Shown: piece by piece, positions 56,683 to 64,000 of the stretch | How the letters are laid out: every line of letters begins with the position of its first letter | Numbering within the stretch: position 1 is the stretch's first letter | Translations under genes and position numbers: made by a program | Notes under the pieces: model-generated | Told to the model about the DNA's origin: nothing | Database searches by the model: none | Seen by the model: the letters and a program-made list of their open reading frames with translations, nothing else | Origin: Paraburkholderia tropica | GTDB taxonomy: Bacteria > Pseudomonadota > Gammaproteobacteria > Burkholderiales > Burkholderiaceae | Assembly (NCBI RefSeq): GCF_914484835.1 | Contig: NZ_CAJZAR010000002.1 | Location: 405 to 64,404 of the forward strand | Direction: 5' to 3' | DNA: 64,000 nt

Positions 56683-58331
56683 GGCTTGTCTCCTGATTTG
56701 CCGCGCAGCAGCGATTCGGGATGGCGCTCCAGATAATCCGAGAGCGAGTTGAGCGATTGCAGCGTGCGCGTCAGTTCCTGCAGCGCCTGGTGCACGTCGG
56801 ACTGCAGCGGCGAATCCTGCTGCAAGGTGGACTGCGCGGCGCTGAAGGTCTTCTGCGCCTCATCGAGCGTGCCCTTCATCTGCGGCAGAAGCTGATCGTT
56901 GACCTGGCCGAACAGCTGGTTCGCGCTCTTGAGCGATTCGTTCAGGTTGTTGCCGATCTTGTCGAACGGAATCTGATCGAGCTTCTTGGCGATGTCGGCC
57001 ACTTGCAGCTGCAGTTCTTCGAGCGAGTTCGGCACGGTCGGCAGCTCCATCGGGTCGCGGTCGAGATCCACCTTGGCCGGACCGGCCTTCGGGAAGATGT
57101 CGAGCGCGATGTAGAGCTGGCCGGTGATCAGATTGCCCGTGCGCAGCTGGCCGCGCAGACCGCGCGAGACGAGCCGCTTGATCAGCTCGTGGCTCTGCGG
57201 CGTATGCGGCGCGGGCGCTTCGCCGCGCGTGCGGCGCGACAGACGCAGCGGATACAGATCCATCGTCACCGGCATGGTGAAGTTGTGTTCCTTCGGATCG
57301 TATTCGATGCCGATATCGGTCACCTGGCCGAGCACGATGCCGCGGAAGTCCACGGTCGCGCCCACCGCGAGACCGCGCAGCGACTGGTTGAAGTACATGA
57401 CCACGCGCACCGGCGCGCCGTCCGGCTCGTGCATCGCTTCGCTTTCGTCGCTGGCGAGCGTGAAGGTGGCGGCGTCGGGCGCCTGCGGACCCATCGCCTG
57501 GCCCGGCGGCGCCTGGAAGGCGAGGCCGCCCGTCACGACCGTCGCGAGCGACTGCGTGTTGACCTTGAAGCCGCTCGAATCGAGCTGCACGTTCACGCCG
57601 CTCGCGTGCCACCAGCGCGTGTTGGTGCCCACGTACTGGTCGTACGGCGCGCTCACGAACACCTGCACGGTCACGCCCGTGCCGTCCTTGTCGAGCGAAT
57701 AGCCGGTGACCTGGCCCACCTGGATGCGTCGATAGAAGATCGGCGTGCCGATATCGAGCGAGCCGAGGTTTTCGCTGTGCAGCGTGTAGCGATGGCCTTT
57801 CTCGTCGATGGTCACGGCGGGCGGCGTTTCCAGCCCGGTGAAGTCGCTGGCGGTTTCGTCGGAGCGGCCCGCATCGGCGCCGATATACGAGCCCGACAGC
57901 AGCGTGCCGAGACCCGAGACGCCGCTCGCGCCCACGCGCGGACGCACCACCCAGAAGCGGCTGTCCTTCTTGGCGAAGTTTTCGGCGTCCTTCGTCAGCT
58001 CGACGGTCACGAACACGCGCGAGAGGTTCGGCGAGAGCTTGATGGCGCGCACCGAGCCGATATCGACGTCCTTGTACTTGACCTTGGTCTTGCCGGGTTC
58101 GAGCCCTTCGGCGGTCATGAAGCTGATGGTGATGGTGGGCCCGCGCGTGGCCACCGACTTCACCACGAGCGCAACGCCGATCAGCGCCGCGACGAGCGGC
58201 ACGATCCAGACGAGCGAGGGCAGCCAGCGTTTGGGCTTGACGATGTCCGGTTCGGGCAGGTCGGGCGGCAAGCCGCCGCCGCCTGAACCCGAGCCGCCGG
58301 CGGCCGGGGTGGGTCCTTTCGGACTATTCAT
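56679..58331 (-). CDS. pqiB: PqiB, MCE-domain intermembrane transport protein
   Basis: PqiB forms a hexameric tunnel across the periplasm. The 550-residue protein has one N-terminal membrane helix (WLPSLVWIVPLVAALIGVALVVKSV at about 35-60), three MlaD/MCE domains (each starting near GLEPGKTKVKYKDVDIGSV, NLGSLDIGTPIFYRRIQVGQV and VGATVDFRGIVLGQVTDIGI), and a long helical C-terminal needle (about 460-530). Length and domain count match E. coli PqiB. It overlaps the upstream pqiA' by eight bases and pqiC by four. Confidence 0.95.
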   Translation of the reverse strand: MNSPKGPTPAAGGSGSGGGGLPPDLPEPDIVKPKRWLPSLVWIVPLVAALIGVALVVKSVATRGPTITISFMTAEGLEPGKTKVKYKDVDIGSVRAIKLSPNLSRVFVTVELTKDAENFAKKDSRFWVVRPRVGASGVSGLGTLLSGSYIGADAGRSDETASDFTGLETPPAVTIDEKGHRYTLHSENLGSLDIGTPIFYRRIQVGQVTGYSLDKDGTGVTVQVFVSAPYDQYVGTNTRWWHASGVNVQLDSSGFKVNTQSLATVVTGGLAFQAPPGQAMGPQAPDAATFTLASDESEAMHEPDGAPVRVVMYFNQSLRGLAVGATVDFRGIVLGQVTDIGIEYDPKEHNFTMPVTMDLYPLRLSRRTRGEAPAPHTPQSHELIKRLVSRGLRGQLRTGNLITGQLYIALDIFPKAGPAKVDLDRDPMELPTVPNSLEELQLQVADIAKKLDQIPFDKIGNNLNESLKSANQLFGQVNDQLLPQMKGTLDEAQKTFSAAQSTLQQDSPLQSDVHQALQELTRTLQSLNSLSDYLERHPESLLRGKSGDKP

Positions 58332-58989
58332 GTGGGTGATCCTGAGAGTGTTGCGTGGGTTGTTGCTTGTCTTCGTCTACCGGATCCCAGATGAGACGCG
58401 GATCGAACTGCATCGACGCGATCATCGTCAGGATCACGACCGAGCCGAACGCGATGGCGCCGGGGCCCGCCGTGATCACCGCAAGCGACTGGAAGCGTAC
58501 CAGCGCCACGGTCAGGGTGACAACGAAGACGTCCAGCATCGACCAGCGGCCGATGAATTCGACCAGCCGGTAGAGTTTGGTGCGCTCGGCGGGGCGCCAG
58601 GTGGAGCGGCGCTGCGATGTGAAGCAGAGCAGCGCGAGCACCGACAGCTTGAGCATCGGCACCAGGATACTGGCGATGAACACGATCACGGCGAGCGGCG
58701 CGTCGCCCGAGGTCCAGAAGTAGACGACGCCGCTCATGATGGTGTCGTCCTCGTCGCCGACCAGCGAGGCCGTGTGCATGACCGGCAGGATGTTGGCCGG
58801 AATATAGAGCAGCGCGGCGGCGATCAGCAGCGCCCAGGTGCGCATCAGGCTGTCCGGGTTGCGCGTGTGCAGCGGCGAGTGGCAGCGCAGACAGCGCGGG
58901 TGCGCGATTCGGCGCTGCAGCGGCTGCACGTGGCCGCAGGCGTGGCAGGAGATCAGGCCGGCGTCGGCGGCGGTGAGGTATTTGTTCAT
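58324..58989 (-). CDS. PqiA-family membrane protein, second half
   Basis: PqiA is the inner-membrane partner of PqiB. E. coli PqiA is one two-domain protein; here the domains are separate genes. This 221-residue product is the second: a zinc-ribbon-like pair ISCHACGHVQP and PRCLRCHSPLH, then four membrane helices (from WALLIAAALLYIPANILPVM to IAFGSVVILTMIASM). The ATG at 58989 overlaps the stop of the first pqiA gene by four bases (ATGA), and the 3' end overlaps pqiB by eight bases. Confidence 0.9.
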   Translation of the reverse strand: MNKYLTAADAGLISCHACGHVQPLQRRIAHPRCLRCHSPLHTRNPDSLMRTWALLIAAALLYIPANILPVMHTASLVGDEDDTIMSGVVYFWTSGDAPLAVIVFIASILVPMLKLSVLALLCFTSQRRSTWRPAERTKLYRLVEFIGRWSMLDVFVVTLTVALVRFQSLAVITAGPGAIAFGSVVILTMIASMQFDPRLIWDPVDEDKQQPTQHSQDHPHE

Positions 58990-59909
58990 CGCGAGCCCTC
59001 GGGACGGGGATGCGGCGGGGTGTCTTGCCCGACGTCTTGCCGGGCGTCGTGGGCCGTGCCGCGGATTTCCGGGTCGGCGATCGCCCCCGATGCGCCGGCC
59101 TGGGCGATCACCGATGGCACGCCCGGATCGAGCAGGCCGAGCGGATCGATGCCGTGGCCGTCGGGCGTGTGCGGGCCTGCGGCGGTGTCGAGGCCGCCGC
59201 TGCCGCCCGGACTGCCCGAGCCGCCTGGACCGCCATTCGGACCGCCATTCGGACCGCCGTCCGGCACCGGACCCGCGCCGCCGCGGCGCGCCGCGAGCGC
59301 GCTGTCGCGCAGCGCATCGGCGATATCCCAGAGCGTGCGCGAGTCGAACGTCACGACCACGGTGAACATCAGCGTGAGCGCACCAAACGCGAACAGCGCC
59401 GTTTCCGGGATCACGCGCGCGAGGCTCACCATCTTCACGATCGTGATCAGCACGCCGAGCATGAACACTTCGAGCATGCCCCAGGGCCGCACGAACTGGA
59501 TCGCGCGCAGCACGAGATCGAAGCCGGGCGGGATGAAGCCGCGCCGGATCGGCAGCAGCACGTAGAGCAGCGCCACCATCTCGGTGAGCGGAAAAAGGAT
59601 GGTTGCGCAAAAAACCATCACCGCGACGATCTGCATGTCCTCGTTCCAGAGCACCACGAGCGCGCCGAACAGGCTCGATTCCGTGGTGATGCCGTTGGCG
59701 TCGAGTTCGATGATGGGAAACGACTGCGCGATGATGAAGGTGAGCAGTGCGGCGACGGTGATCGCGCAGATGCGGTCGAGCTGTGACGAAGCGCTGTGAT
59801 AGAGCGTGGCGCCGCAGCGCGTGCAGCGCGCGGTTTCACGCCCGAGCAGGCGAGGTTTGCGGTAGAGCGCGTCGCATTCGTGACACGCGATCAGTTTTTC
59901 CTGGGCCAT
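58986..59909 (-). CDS. pqiA: PqiA-family membrane protein, first half
   Basis: The 307-residue protein is the first PqiA-type domain of the operon. It has the cysteine pairs ACHEC and ARCTRCG near the N-terminus, then about four membrane helices (CAITVAALLTFIIAQSFPII, IVAVMVFCATILFPLTEMVALLYVL, ...). After the last helix (about residue 200) comes a ~100-residue Gly/Pro/Asp-rich tail, including tandem GGPN units, that is not part of the usual PqiA domain. The ATG at 59909 precedes MAQEKLIACHEC; the long upstream frame is Arg-rich and not coding. It starts the pqiA-pqiA'-pqiB-pqiC operon, whose homologues are linked to membrane integrity and paraquat response. Confidence 0.9.
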   Translation of the reverse strand: MAQEKLIACHECDALYRKPRLLGRETARCTRCGATLYHSASSQLDRICAITVAALLTFIIAQSFPIIELDANGITTESSLFGALVVLWNEDMQIVAVMVFCATILFPLTEMVALLYVLLPIRRGFIPPGFDLVLRAIQFVRPWGMLEVFMLGVLITIVKMVSLARVIPETALFAFGALTLMFTVVVTFDSRTLWDIADALRDSALAARRGGAGPVPDGGPNGGPNGGPGGSGSPGGSGGLDTAAGPHTPDGHGIDPLGLLDPGVPSVIAQAGASGAIADPEIRGTAHDARQDVGQDTPPHPRPEGSR

Positions 59910-60434
59910 GCGGGCAGGTGGCGCAAAACGACGTGAACGGGGCATGCAGCGCGGGCCGAACGGCGGCACGGCCGCTCGACGTGCGCGGGCGCACGCGGCG
60001 CGCTTGCCGGCCATGTTACCAAACGGCCCGTGGCGCGGACGTTTGCTTGCCCGTGGGGTGCGGCGGCGTCTGGACGGCGCCGCGGCGCGTCCTGGCGCGC
60101 ATGTCGGCAAGCGTCGGCGCTCGTCGGCAAGGCTTAGCAATTTGCGGGCCGAGGTCTCGCCGGACTCGCCGCCGGGCCGTGCTGCATGACGGGCGAGGGA
60201 GTGTGCCACGTTTGCGCGGCCCATGCGCGCACGCCGGCAGGCGCACGCGCGGCGGGCACGCCCGGCGCGTGTGCGCGGCAAGCCGCGCTATCCTCTATCC
60301 GCAGATGTTTGCAGTCGCGCGCATGGGCTATCTTTGCAGCTGAGGGGCCGATTCGACGGCCCTCCCTCCTCGGGGCCTGCGCGGGCGGCGGGCGTCGTTG
60401 TCGGAGGCGGCCGGCGCTCGCTGCGGGGAAGATC
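59910..60434. other. Divergent intergenic region pqiA/yceI (525 bp)
   Basis: No gene is convincing; all open frames are Arg/Ala-rich shadows without ribosome-binding sites. A pair of TTTGCAG words lies at about 60307 and 60330. I see no cytochrome b561 gene, which often accompanies yceI. Promoters for both operons are expected here, but none stands out. Confidence 0.5.
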
Positions 60435-61031
60435 ATGGAAGGAATGTCCAGGCTGGCGCGTTGGGTCAGAGGGCGGAGCCAGTGGGGGGCCGCGTTTGTG
60501 GCCGTGCTACTGGCGGCGATCTGCGTGCAGACCAGCGCGCTCGCGCAGATCGACGCCGACAAGAGCACGCTCGTGGCGATCTCGCGGCAGATGAACGTGC
60601 GGGTCGAAGGGCGCTTCATGAAGTTCGACGCGCAGATCGCCTTCGATCCGGCCAAACCGTCGGGCGGCACGGCGCGCATCACGGTCGACACGGGCAGCTA
60701 CGATCTCGGCAGCCCGACCTACAACGATTCGGTGCGCGGGCCCGAGTGGTTCGATGCGAAGACGTATCCGCAGGCCACGTTCGTGTCCACCGCGATCGTC
60801 TCGACCGGGCCGAGCCAGTACAGCGTGACCGGCAATCTGACCATCAAGGGCCGCACCCAGCCCGTGACGGTGCCGGTCGTGCTCACGCAGCAGGGCGGCA
60901 CGCAGACCTACGACGGCACCTTGCCCATTCACCGGCTGGCGTTCGCCATCGGCACGGGCGAGTGGAAAGACACGTCGACGGTCGCGGACGAAGTGCTGAT
61001 CAAGTTTCATATCGTCGTCGCGCACAAGTAA
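60435..61031 (+). CDS. YceI-family periplasmic protein 1
   Basis: The 198-residue precursor has a signal peptide ([21 protein letters not shown]) with likely cleavage before QIDAD. The YceI lipocalin-like fold follows: [57 protein letters not shown], and [26 protein letters not shown]. YceI proteins bind isoprenoid chains such as ubiquinone or polyprenyl lipids in a hydrophobic barrel. The ATG at 60435 has GGGGAAG upstream; an ATG nine bases later is possible. A second yceI follows after 32 bp. Confidence 0.92.
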   Translation: MEGMSRLARWVRGRSQWGAAFVAVLLAAICVQTSALAQIDADKSTLVAISRQMNVRVEGRFMKFDAQIAFDPAKPSGGTARITVDTGSYDLGSPTYNDSVRGPEWFDAKTYPQATFVSTAIVSTGPSQYSVTGNLTIKGRTQPVTVPVVLTQQGGTQTYDGTLPIHRLAFAIGTGEWKDTSTVADEVLIKFHIVVAHK

Positions 61032-61063
61032 GGGCAACGCACGCGGCGGCGCGCTTCTTTTCC

Positions 61064-61732
61064 ATGACGTTGCCGACTCTGGAGACGCACTTGAACAAGC
61101 ATGCCAAGCACACCGCGAAGTCCGCCGCAAAATCCACCGCGCAATTCGCCTTGCCAAAAGCCGCGGCCGCCGTCGCGCTGCTCCTCGCCGCCTCGTTCGC
61201 CGCCCCGCTCGCGCACGCCGCCGACGTCTATCAGCTCGATCCGAACCACACCTATCCGAGCTTCGAGTCCGACCACTTCGGCGGCCTCTCGGTGTGGCGC
61301 GGCAAGTTCACGAAGACCACCGGCACGGTCACGCTCGACCGCGCGGGCAAGACCGGCACCGTCGACGTGACGATCGATCCGGCTTCCGTGCAGACGGGCA
61401 ACACGGAGCTCGACAAGCACCTGCGCAGCGACGAATTCTTCGACGTCGCGAAATATCCGACGGCCACCTACAAGGGCACGCAGATCGTGTTCGACGGCGA
61501 CCGGCCCAAGGAAGTGATCGGCACGCTCACGCTGCACGGCGTGACGAAGCCGCTCAAGCTCGAAATCGAATCGTTCAAGTGCATGCAGCACCCGATGCTC
61601 AAGCGCGAGGTGTGCGGCGTGGAAGCCGAAGCCGAGTTCGACCGCGACGCGTTCGGCATGGACATGGGCAAGAAGTACGGCTTCAAGATGGAGACGAAGC
61701 TGCACATCCAGGCCGAAGGGATCAAGCAGTAA
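61064..61732 (+). CDS. YceI-family periplasmic protein 2
   Basis: The 222-residue precursor contains a signal peptide ([18 protein letters not shown]) with likely cleavage after LAHA. The mature part is the YceI fold: [50 protein letters not shown] and [17 protein letters not shown]. The ATG at 61064 lacks a Shine-Dalgarno sequence; a TTG at 61091, nine codons later and preceded by GGAG, is a plausible alternative start and leaves the signal peptide intact. Tandem YceI genes probably arose by duplication, but the two proteins have diverged considerably. Confidence 0.92.
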   Translation: MTLPTLETHLNKHAKHTAKSAAKSTAQFALPKAAAAVALLLAASFAAPLAHAADVYQLDPNHTYPSFESDHFGGLSVWRGKFTKTTGTVTLDRAGKTGTVDVTIDPASVQTGNTELDKHLRSDEFFDVAKYPTATYKGTQIVFDGDRPKEVIGTLTLHGVTKPLKLEIESFKCMQHPMLKREVCGVEAEAEFDRDAFGMDMGKKYGFKMETKLHIQAEGIKQ

Positions 61733-61780
61733 GCATTAAGCGCCATGCCTTGCCTGACGCACGCACGCGCGCGCAAAAAG

Positions 61781-61811
61781 AAAAAAGCCCCGCGATTGCG
61801 GGGCTTTTTTT
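61781..61811. terminator. Bidirectional terminator between yceI-2 and secF
   Basis: AGCCCCGC and GCGGGGCT pair around a short ATT loop, with A6 before and T7 after. It lies between convergent genes. Confidence 0.87.
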
Positions 61812-61856
61812 GCACGGCTGCGTTCGAAGGAACGAAGCGCGTGATCTATACCAGCA

Positions 61857-62807
61857 TTAAACCTGTGCGCCGGCGTTCGGATCGTTCGGATCGTACTTGT
61901 CCTTCTTGTCCTTGATGAGGTCTTCGCGCTTCACGCCGAGCCACATCGACAGCGATGCCGCCACGAACACCGACGAGTAGATACCGAACAGAATACCCAC
62001 GGTCAGCGCCAGTGCGAAGTAGTGCAGCGTCGGGCCGCCGAAGAAGAACATCGACAGCACCATCATTTCCGTACAGCCGTGGGTGATGATGGTTCGCGAC
62101 ATCGTGCTCGTGATCGCGTGGTTGATGACCTGCACGACGCTCATCTTGCGTTCGCGGCGGAAGGTCTCGCGAATCCGGTCGAAGATAACGACCGATTCGT
62201 TCACCGAATAACCGAGCACCGCGAGCACCGCCGCGAGCACGGAGAGCGAGAACTCCCACTGGAAGAACGCGAAGAAGCCGAGAATGATCACCACGTCGTG
62301 CAGGTTGGCGATCACGCCGGCCACGGCGTATTTCCACTCGAAGCGGAACGACAGATAGATGATGATGCCGGCGACCACGCACGCGAGCGCGAGCAGGCCG
62401 TCGGTGGCGAGTTCCTTGCCCACCTGCGGACCGACGAATTCCACACGCTGCAGCAGCACTTGCGGATTGTCGGCCTTGAGCGTGTTCATCACCTGGTCGC
62501 TTTGCTGCGCCGAGGAGAGGCCCTGCTTGATCGGCAGGCGGATCAGCACGTCGCGCGAGGTGCCGAAGTTCTGCACCTGGGCGTCGCCGTAACCGATCTT
62601 GCCGAGCGAGTCACGCAGCGGTTCGAGCGGCACCGCCTGCGGGTACTGCACTTCGATGACCGTGCCGCCCGTGAATTCGATCGACAGATGCAGGCCGCGG
62701 TGGAACAGGAAGAACACCGCCGCGATGAACGTAATGAAGGAGATCGCGTTGAAGATCAACGCGTGCTTCATGAACGGGATGTCTTTGCGGATGCGGAAAA
62801 ATTCCAT
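61857..62807 (-). CDS. secF: Protein translocase subunit SecF
   Basis: SecF works with SecD to drive protein export through SecYEG using the proton motive force. The 316-residue protein has six membrane helices: one after MEFFRIRKDIPFMKHALIFN, then a periplasmic domain (LHLSIEFTGGTVIEVQYPQAVPLEPL) and five more helices. The SD_F motifs are present, including the C-terminal SVVIFDRIRETFRRE and TSMSRTIITHGCT segments. The last residues are charged (KREDLIKDKKDKYDPND). secD precedes it on the minus strand, 15 bp upstream. Confidence 0.97.
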   Translation of the reverse strand: MEFFRIRKDIPFMKHALIFNAISFITFIAAVFFLFHRGLHLSIEFTGGTVIEVQYPQAVPLEPLRDSLGKIGYGDAQVQNFGTSRDVLIRLPIKQGLSSAQQSDQVMNTLKADNPQVLLQRVEFVGPQVGKELATDGLLALACVVAGIIIYLSFRFEWKYAVAGVIANLHDVVIILGFFAFFQWEFSLSVLAAVLAVLGYSVNESVVIFDRIRETFRRERKMSVVQVINHAITSTMSRTIITHGCTEMMVLSMFFFGGPTLHYFALALTVGILFGIYSSVFVAASLSMWLGVKREDLIKDKKDKYDPNDPNAGAQV

Positions 62808-62822
62808 TTTCTAGTCTCCGTA

Positions 62823-64000
62823 TCAGCGGGGCGAGCCGGTGTTGTCCGGGCCGTTCGCGCCGTTGCGGCGGCGCACCGTGGGCTTGGCGCGCGCGCTGCC
62901 CTTCGCGCCGGCCTTGGCCGGTTCGCGTTTGGTGGCGTTCGCGGCGTTGCTGGCGAGGGCACGGCCCGTGTCGGTGTCGGTGTCCGCGTCGGAGAGCGCG
63001 GGCGCGCCCGCCGTCTCGGGTTCGGGACGCCAGACCTGACCCACGGCCAGCGACTTCAGCTTCTTCTTGCCGCCGTACCAGAGGTTCACGAGACCGCGCG
63101 AGAAGAACACGGCCGAGAACATCGAGGTCAGGATGCCGATACAGTGCACGATCGCGAAGCCGCGCACCGGGCCCGAACCGAACGCGAGCAGCGCGAGACC
63201 GGCGATCAGCGTGGTGACGTTCGAGTCGAGAATCGTCGCCCAGGCGTGCGCATAGCCGTTCTGGATAGCCAGTTGCGGCGGCGCGCCGTTGCGCAGTTCT
63301 TCACGCACGCGCTCGTTGATCAGCACGTTCGCGTCGATCGCCATACCGAGCGCGAGCGCGATAGCGGCAATACCCGGCAGCGTGAGCGTGGCCTGCATCA
63401 TCGAGAGCACGGCCACCAGCAGCAGCAGGTTGACCGAGAGGCCGATCATGGAGATCATGCCGAACAGCATGTAGTACGCGATCATGAACACGGCGATCGC
63501 GGCAAAGCCGTAGACCACCGAGTCGAAGCCCTTGCGGATGTTGTCCGCGCCGAGGCTCGGACCGACCGTGCGTTCTTCGATGATGTCCATCGGCGCCGCG
63601 AGCGAACCGGCGCGCAGCAGCAGCGCGAGGTCGGCGGCGGCTTGCGGCGTGGGCTGGCCCGTGATCTGGAAGCGGTCGCCCAGTTCCGACTGGATCGTGG
63701 CCACCGTCAGCACTTCGCCCTTGCCCTTTTCGAACAGCACCATCGCCATCGGCTTGCCGATGTTGTCGCGCGAAACGCTGCGCACCGCGCGGCCGCCCGC
63801 CGAGTCGAGACGGATGTTGACCGACGGACGCTGATGTTCGTCGAAGCCCGCCGACGCGTCGATGATGCGGTCGCCCGTGAAGATCACGGCCTTGCGCAGC
63901 AGCACCGGCGCGGCGTTGCCTTGCGTGAACAGCTCGTCGCCCGGCGGCACCGGGTCGCCCGGGCTCGGGTGCAGGCCGTTCGGGTCGGCGAGGCGCGCTT
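62823..64000 (-). CDS. secD: Protein translocase subunit SecD, C-terminal part
   Basis: The window holds about 392 C-terminal residues of SecD; the 5' end lies outside. The frame stays open to the window edge (ARLADPNGLHPSPGDPVPPGDE), so the GTG at 63950 is not a start. The visible part has the periplasmic P1 segments, five membrane helices (from VVYGFAAIAVFMIAYYMLFG), and conserved LALGMAIDANVLINERVREEL and NVTTLIAGLALLAFGSGPVRGFA. After the last helix, the protein continues with an unusually long hydrophilic tail (from about WRPEPE) rich in Asp/Thr, Ala and Lys/Arg. secF follows after 15 bp. Confidence 0.96.
   Translation of the reverse strand, partial: ARLADPNGLHPSPGDPVPPGDELFTQGNAAPVLLRKAVIFTGDRIIDASAGFDEHQRPSVNIRLDSAGGRAVRSVSRDNIGKPMAMVLFEKGKGEVLTVATIQSELGDRFQITGQPTPQAAADLALLLRAGSLAAPMDIIEERTVGPSLGADNIRKGFDSVVYGFAAIAVFMIAYYMLFGMISMIGLSVNLLLLVAVLSMMQATLTLPGIAAIALALGMAIDANVLINERVREELRNGAPPQLAIQNGYAHAWATILDSNVTTLIAGLALLAFGSGPVRGFAIVHCIGILTSMFSAVFFSRGLVNLWYGGKKKLKSLAVGQVWRPEPETAGAPALSDADTDTDTGRALASNAANATKREPAKAGAKGSARAKPTVRRRNGANGPDNTGSPR

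Noticed and set aside
58986..58989. Frameshift error splitting one pqiA gene
   Set aside because: The second frame has its own ATG and complete zinc-ribbon-like cysteine pairs, and the first ends in a long tail rather than in the middle of a domain; separate pqiA genes are known in related bacteria.
60398..61063. N-terminal extension of the second YceI protein overlapping the first
   Set aside because: The extension is in a different frame from yceI-1, is Arg-rich and precedes a clear signal peptide, so it is not translated as part of YceI-2.

Overview
The window is a GC-rich chromosomal segment of about 64 kb from a betaproteobacterium of the family Burkholderiaceae, most likely Burkholderia sensu lato (Burkholderia, Paraburkholderia, Caballeronia or a close relative). 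The assignment rests on protein family content, high GC with strong third-position bias, and gene orders familiar from that group: rplM-rpsI-erpA-anmK-tyrS-dtd, ruvC-ruvA-ruvB next to purH-fis-dusB, and mnmA-Nudix. I cannot name a species. Nearly all of the window is conserved housekeeping DNA. I see no integrase, transposase, prophage, CRISPR array or tRNA gene.

Layout. 1-1.8 kb: C-terminal part of a trimeric autotransporter adhesin with 177-bp coding repeats. 2-8.1 kb: an Entner-Doudoroff/gluconate block (hexR divergent from edd-eda, then a GntP-type permease and gntK) with two HexR-type operators between hexR and edd. 8.2-12.7 kb: purB, a TPR-glycosyltransferase and a LysR regulator. 13-17.8 kb: glutamate metabolism (gdhA) and the GltIJKL glutamate/aspartate ABC importer, with an intrinsic terminator between gltI and gltJ. 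17.9-22.2 kb: a YafJ-type amidohydrolase, pyrC, a DUF3025 gene, RNase P RNA and an OsmC-like protein. 22.5-27.6 kb: a candidate small RNA, ribosomal proteins L13 and S9, erpA, anmK, tyrS and dtd. 27.6-31 kb: a phosphoglycerate-mutase-like phosphatase, an orphan branched-chain amino-acid binding protein and a DUF2236 protein. 31-37 kb (minus strand): ruvB, ruvA, ruvC, purH, fis and dusB.

37-45 kb: a VapBC toxin-antitoxin pair, a UbiH-type monooxygenase, pepP, a GST, a membrane-anchored glutamate-synthase-like protein, mnmA and a Nudix hydrolase. 45.5-48.5 kb: the proton-translocating transhydrogenase operon pntAA-pntAB-pntB. 48.5-53.2 kb: a WYL regulator, a VOC protein, a GT2 glycosyltransferase, an RlmL-type rRNA methyltransferase and a HigBA toxin-antitoxin pair. 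53.4-59.9 kb: a COG4389 membrane protein and a tightly overlapping pqiA-pqiA'-pqiB-pqiC lipid-transport operon. 60.4-64 kb: two YceI proteins, then secF and the 3' part of secD, which runs off the window.

No large undescribed multi-gene system is evident. The most interesting signals are small: a free-standing sRNA gene (about 22560-22654) with its own promoter and terminator and an anti-Shine-Dalgarno sequence in a hairpin loop; a GTTACG motif arranged as a palindrome in the purB leader and as three copies at 10-bp spacing upstream of pyrC; a 74-bp inverted-repeat element next to higBA; and several low-complexity insertions or tails in otherwise conserved enzymes. Functions come from motif recognition and family knowledge; no database search was run.
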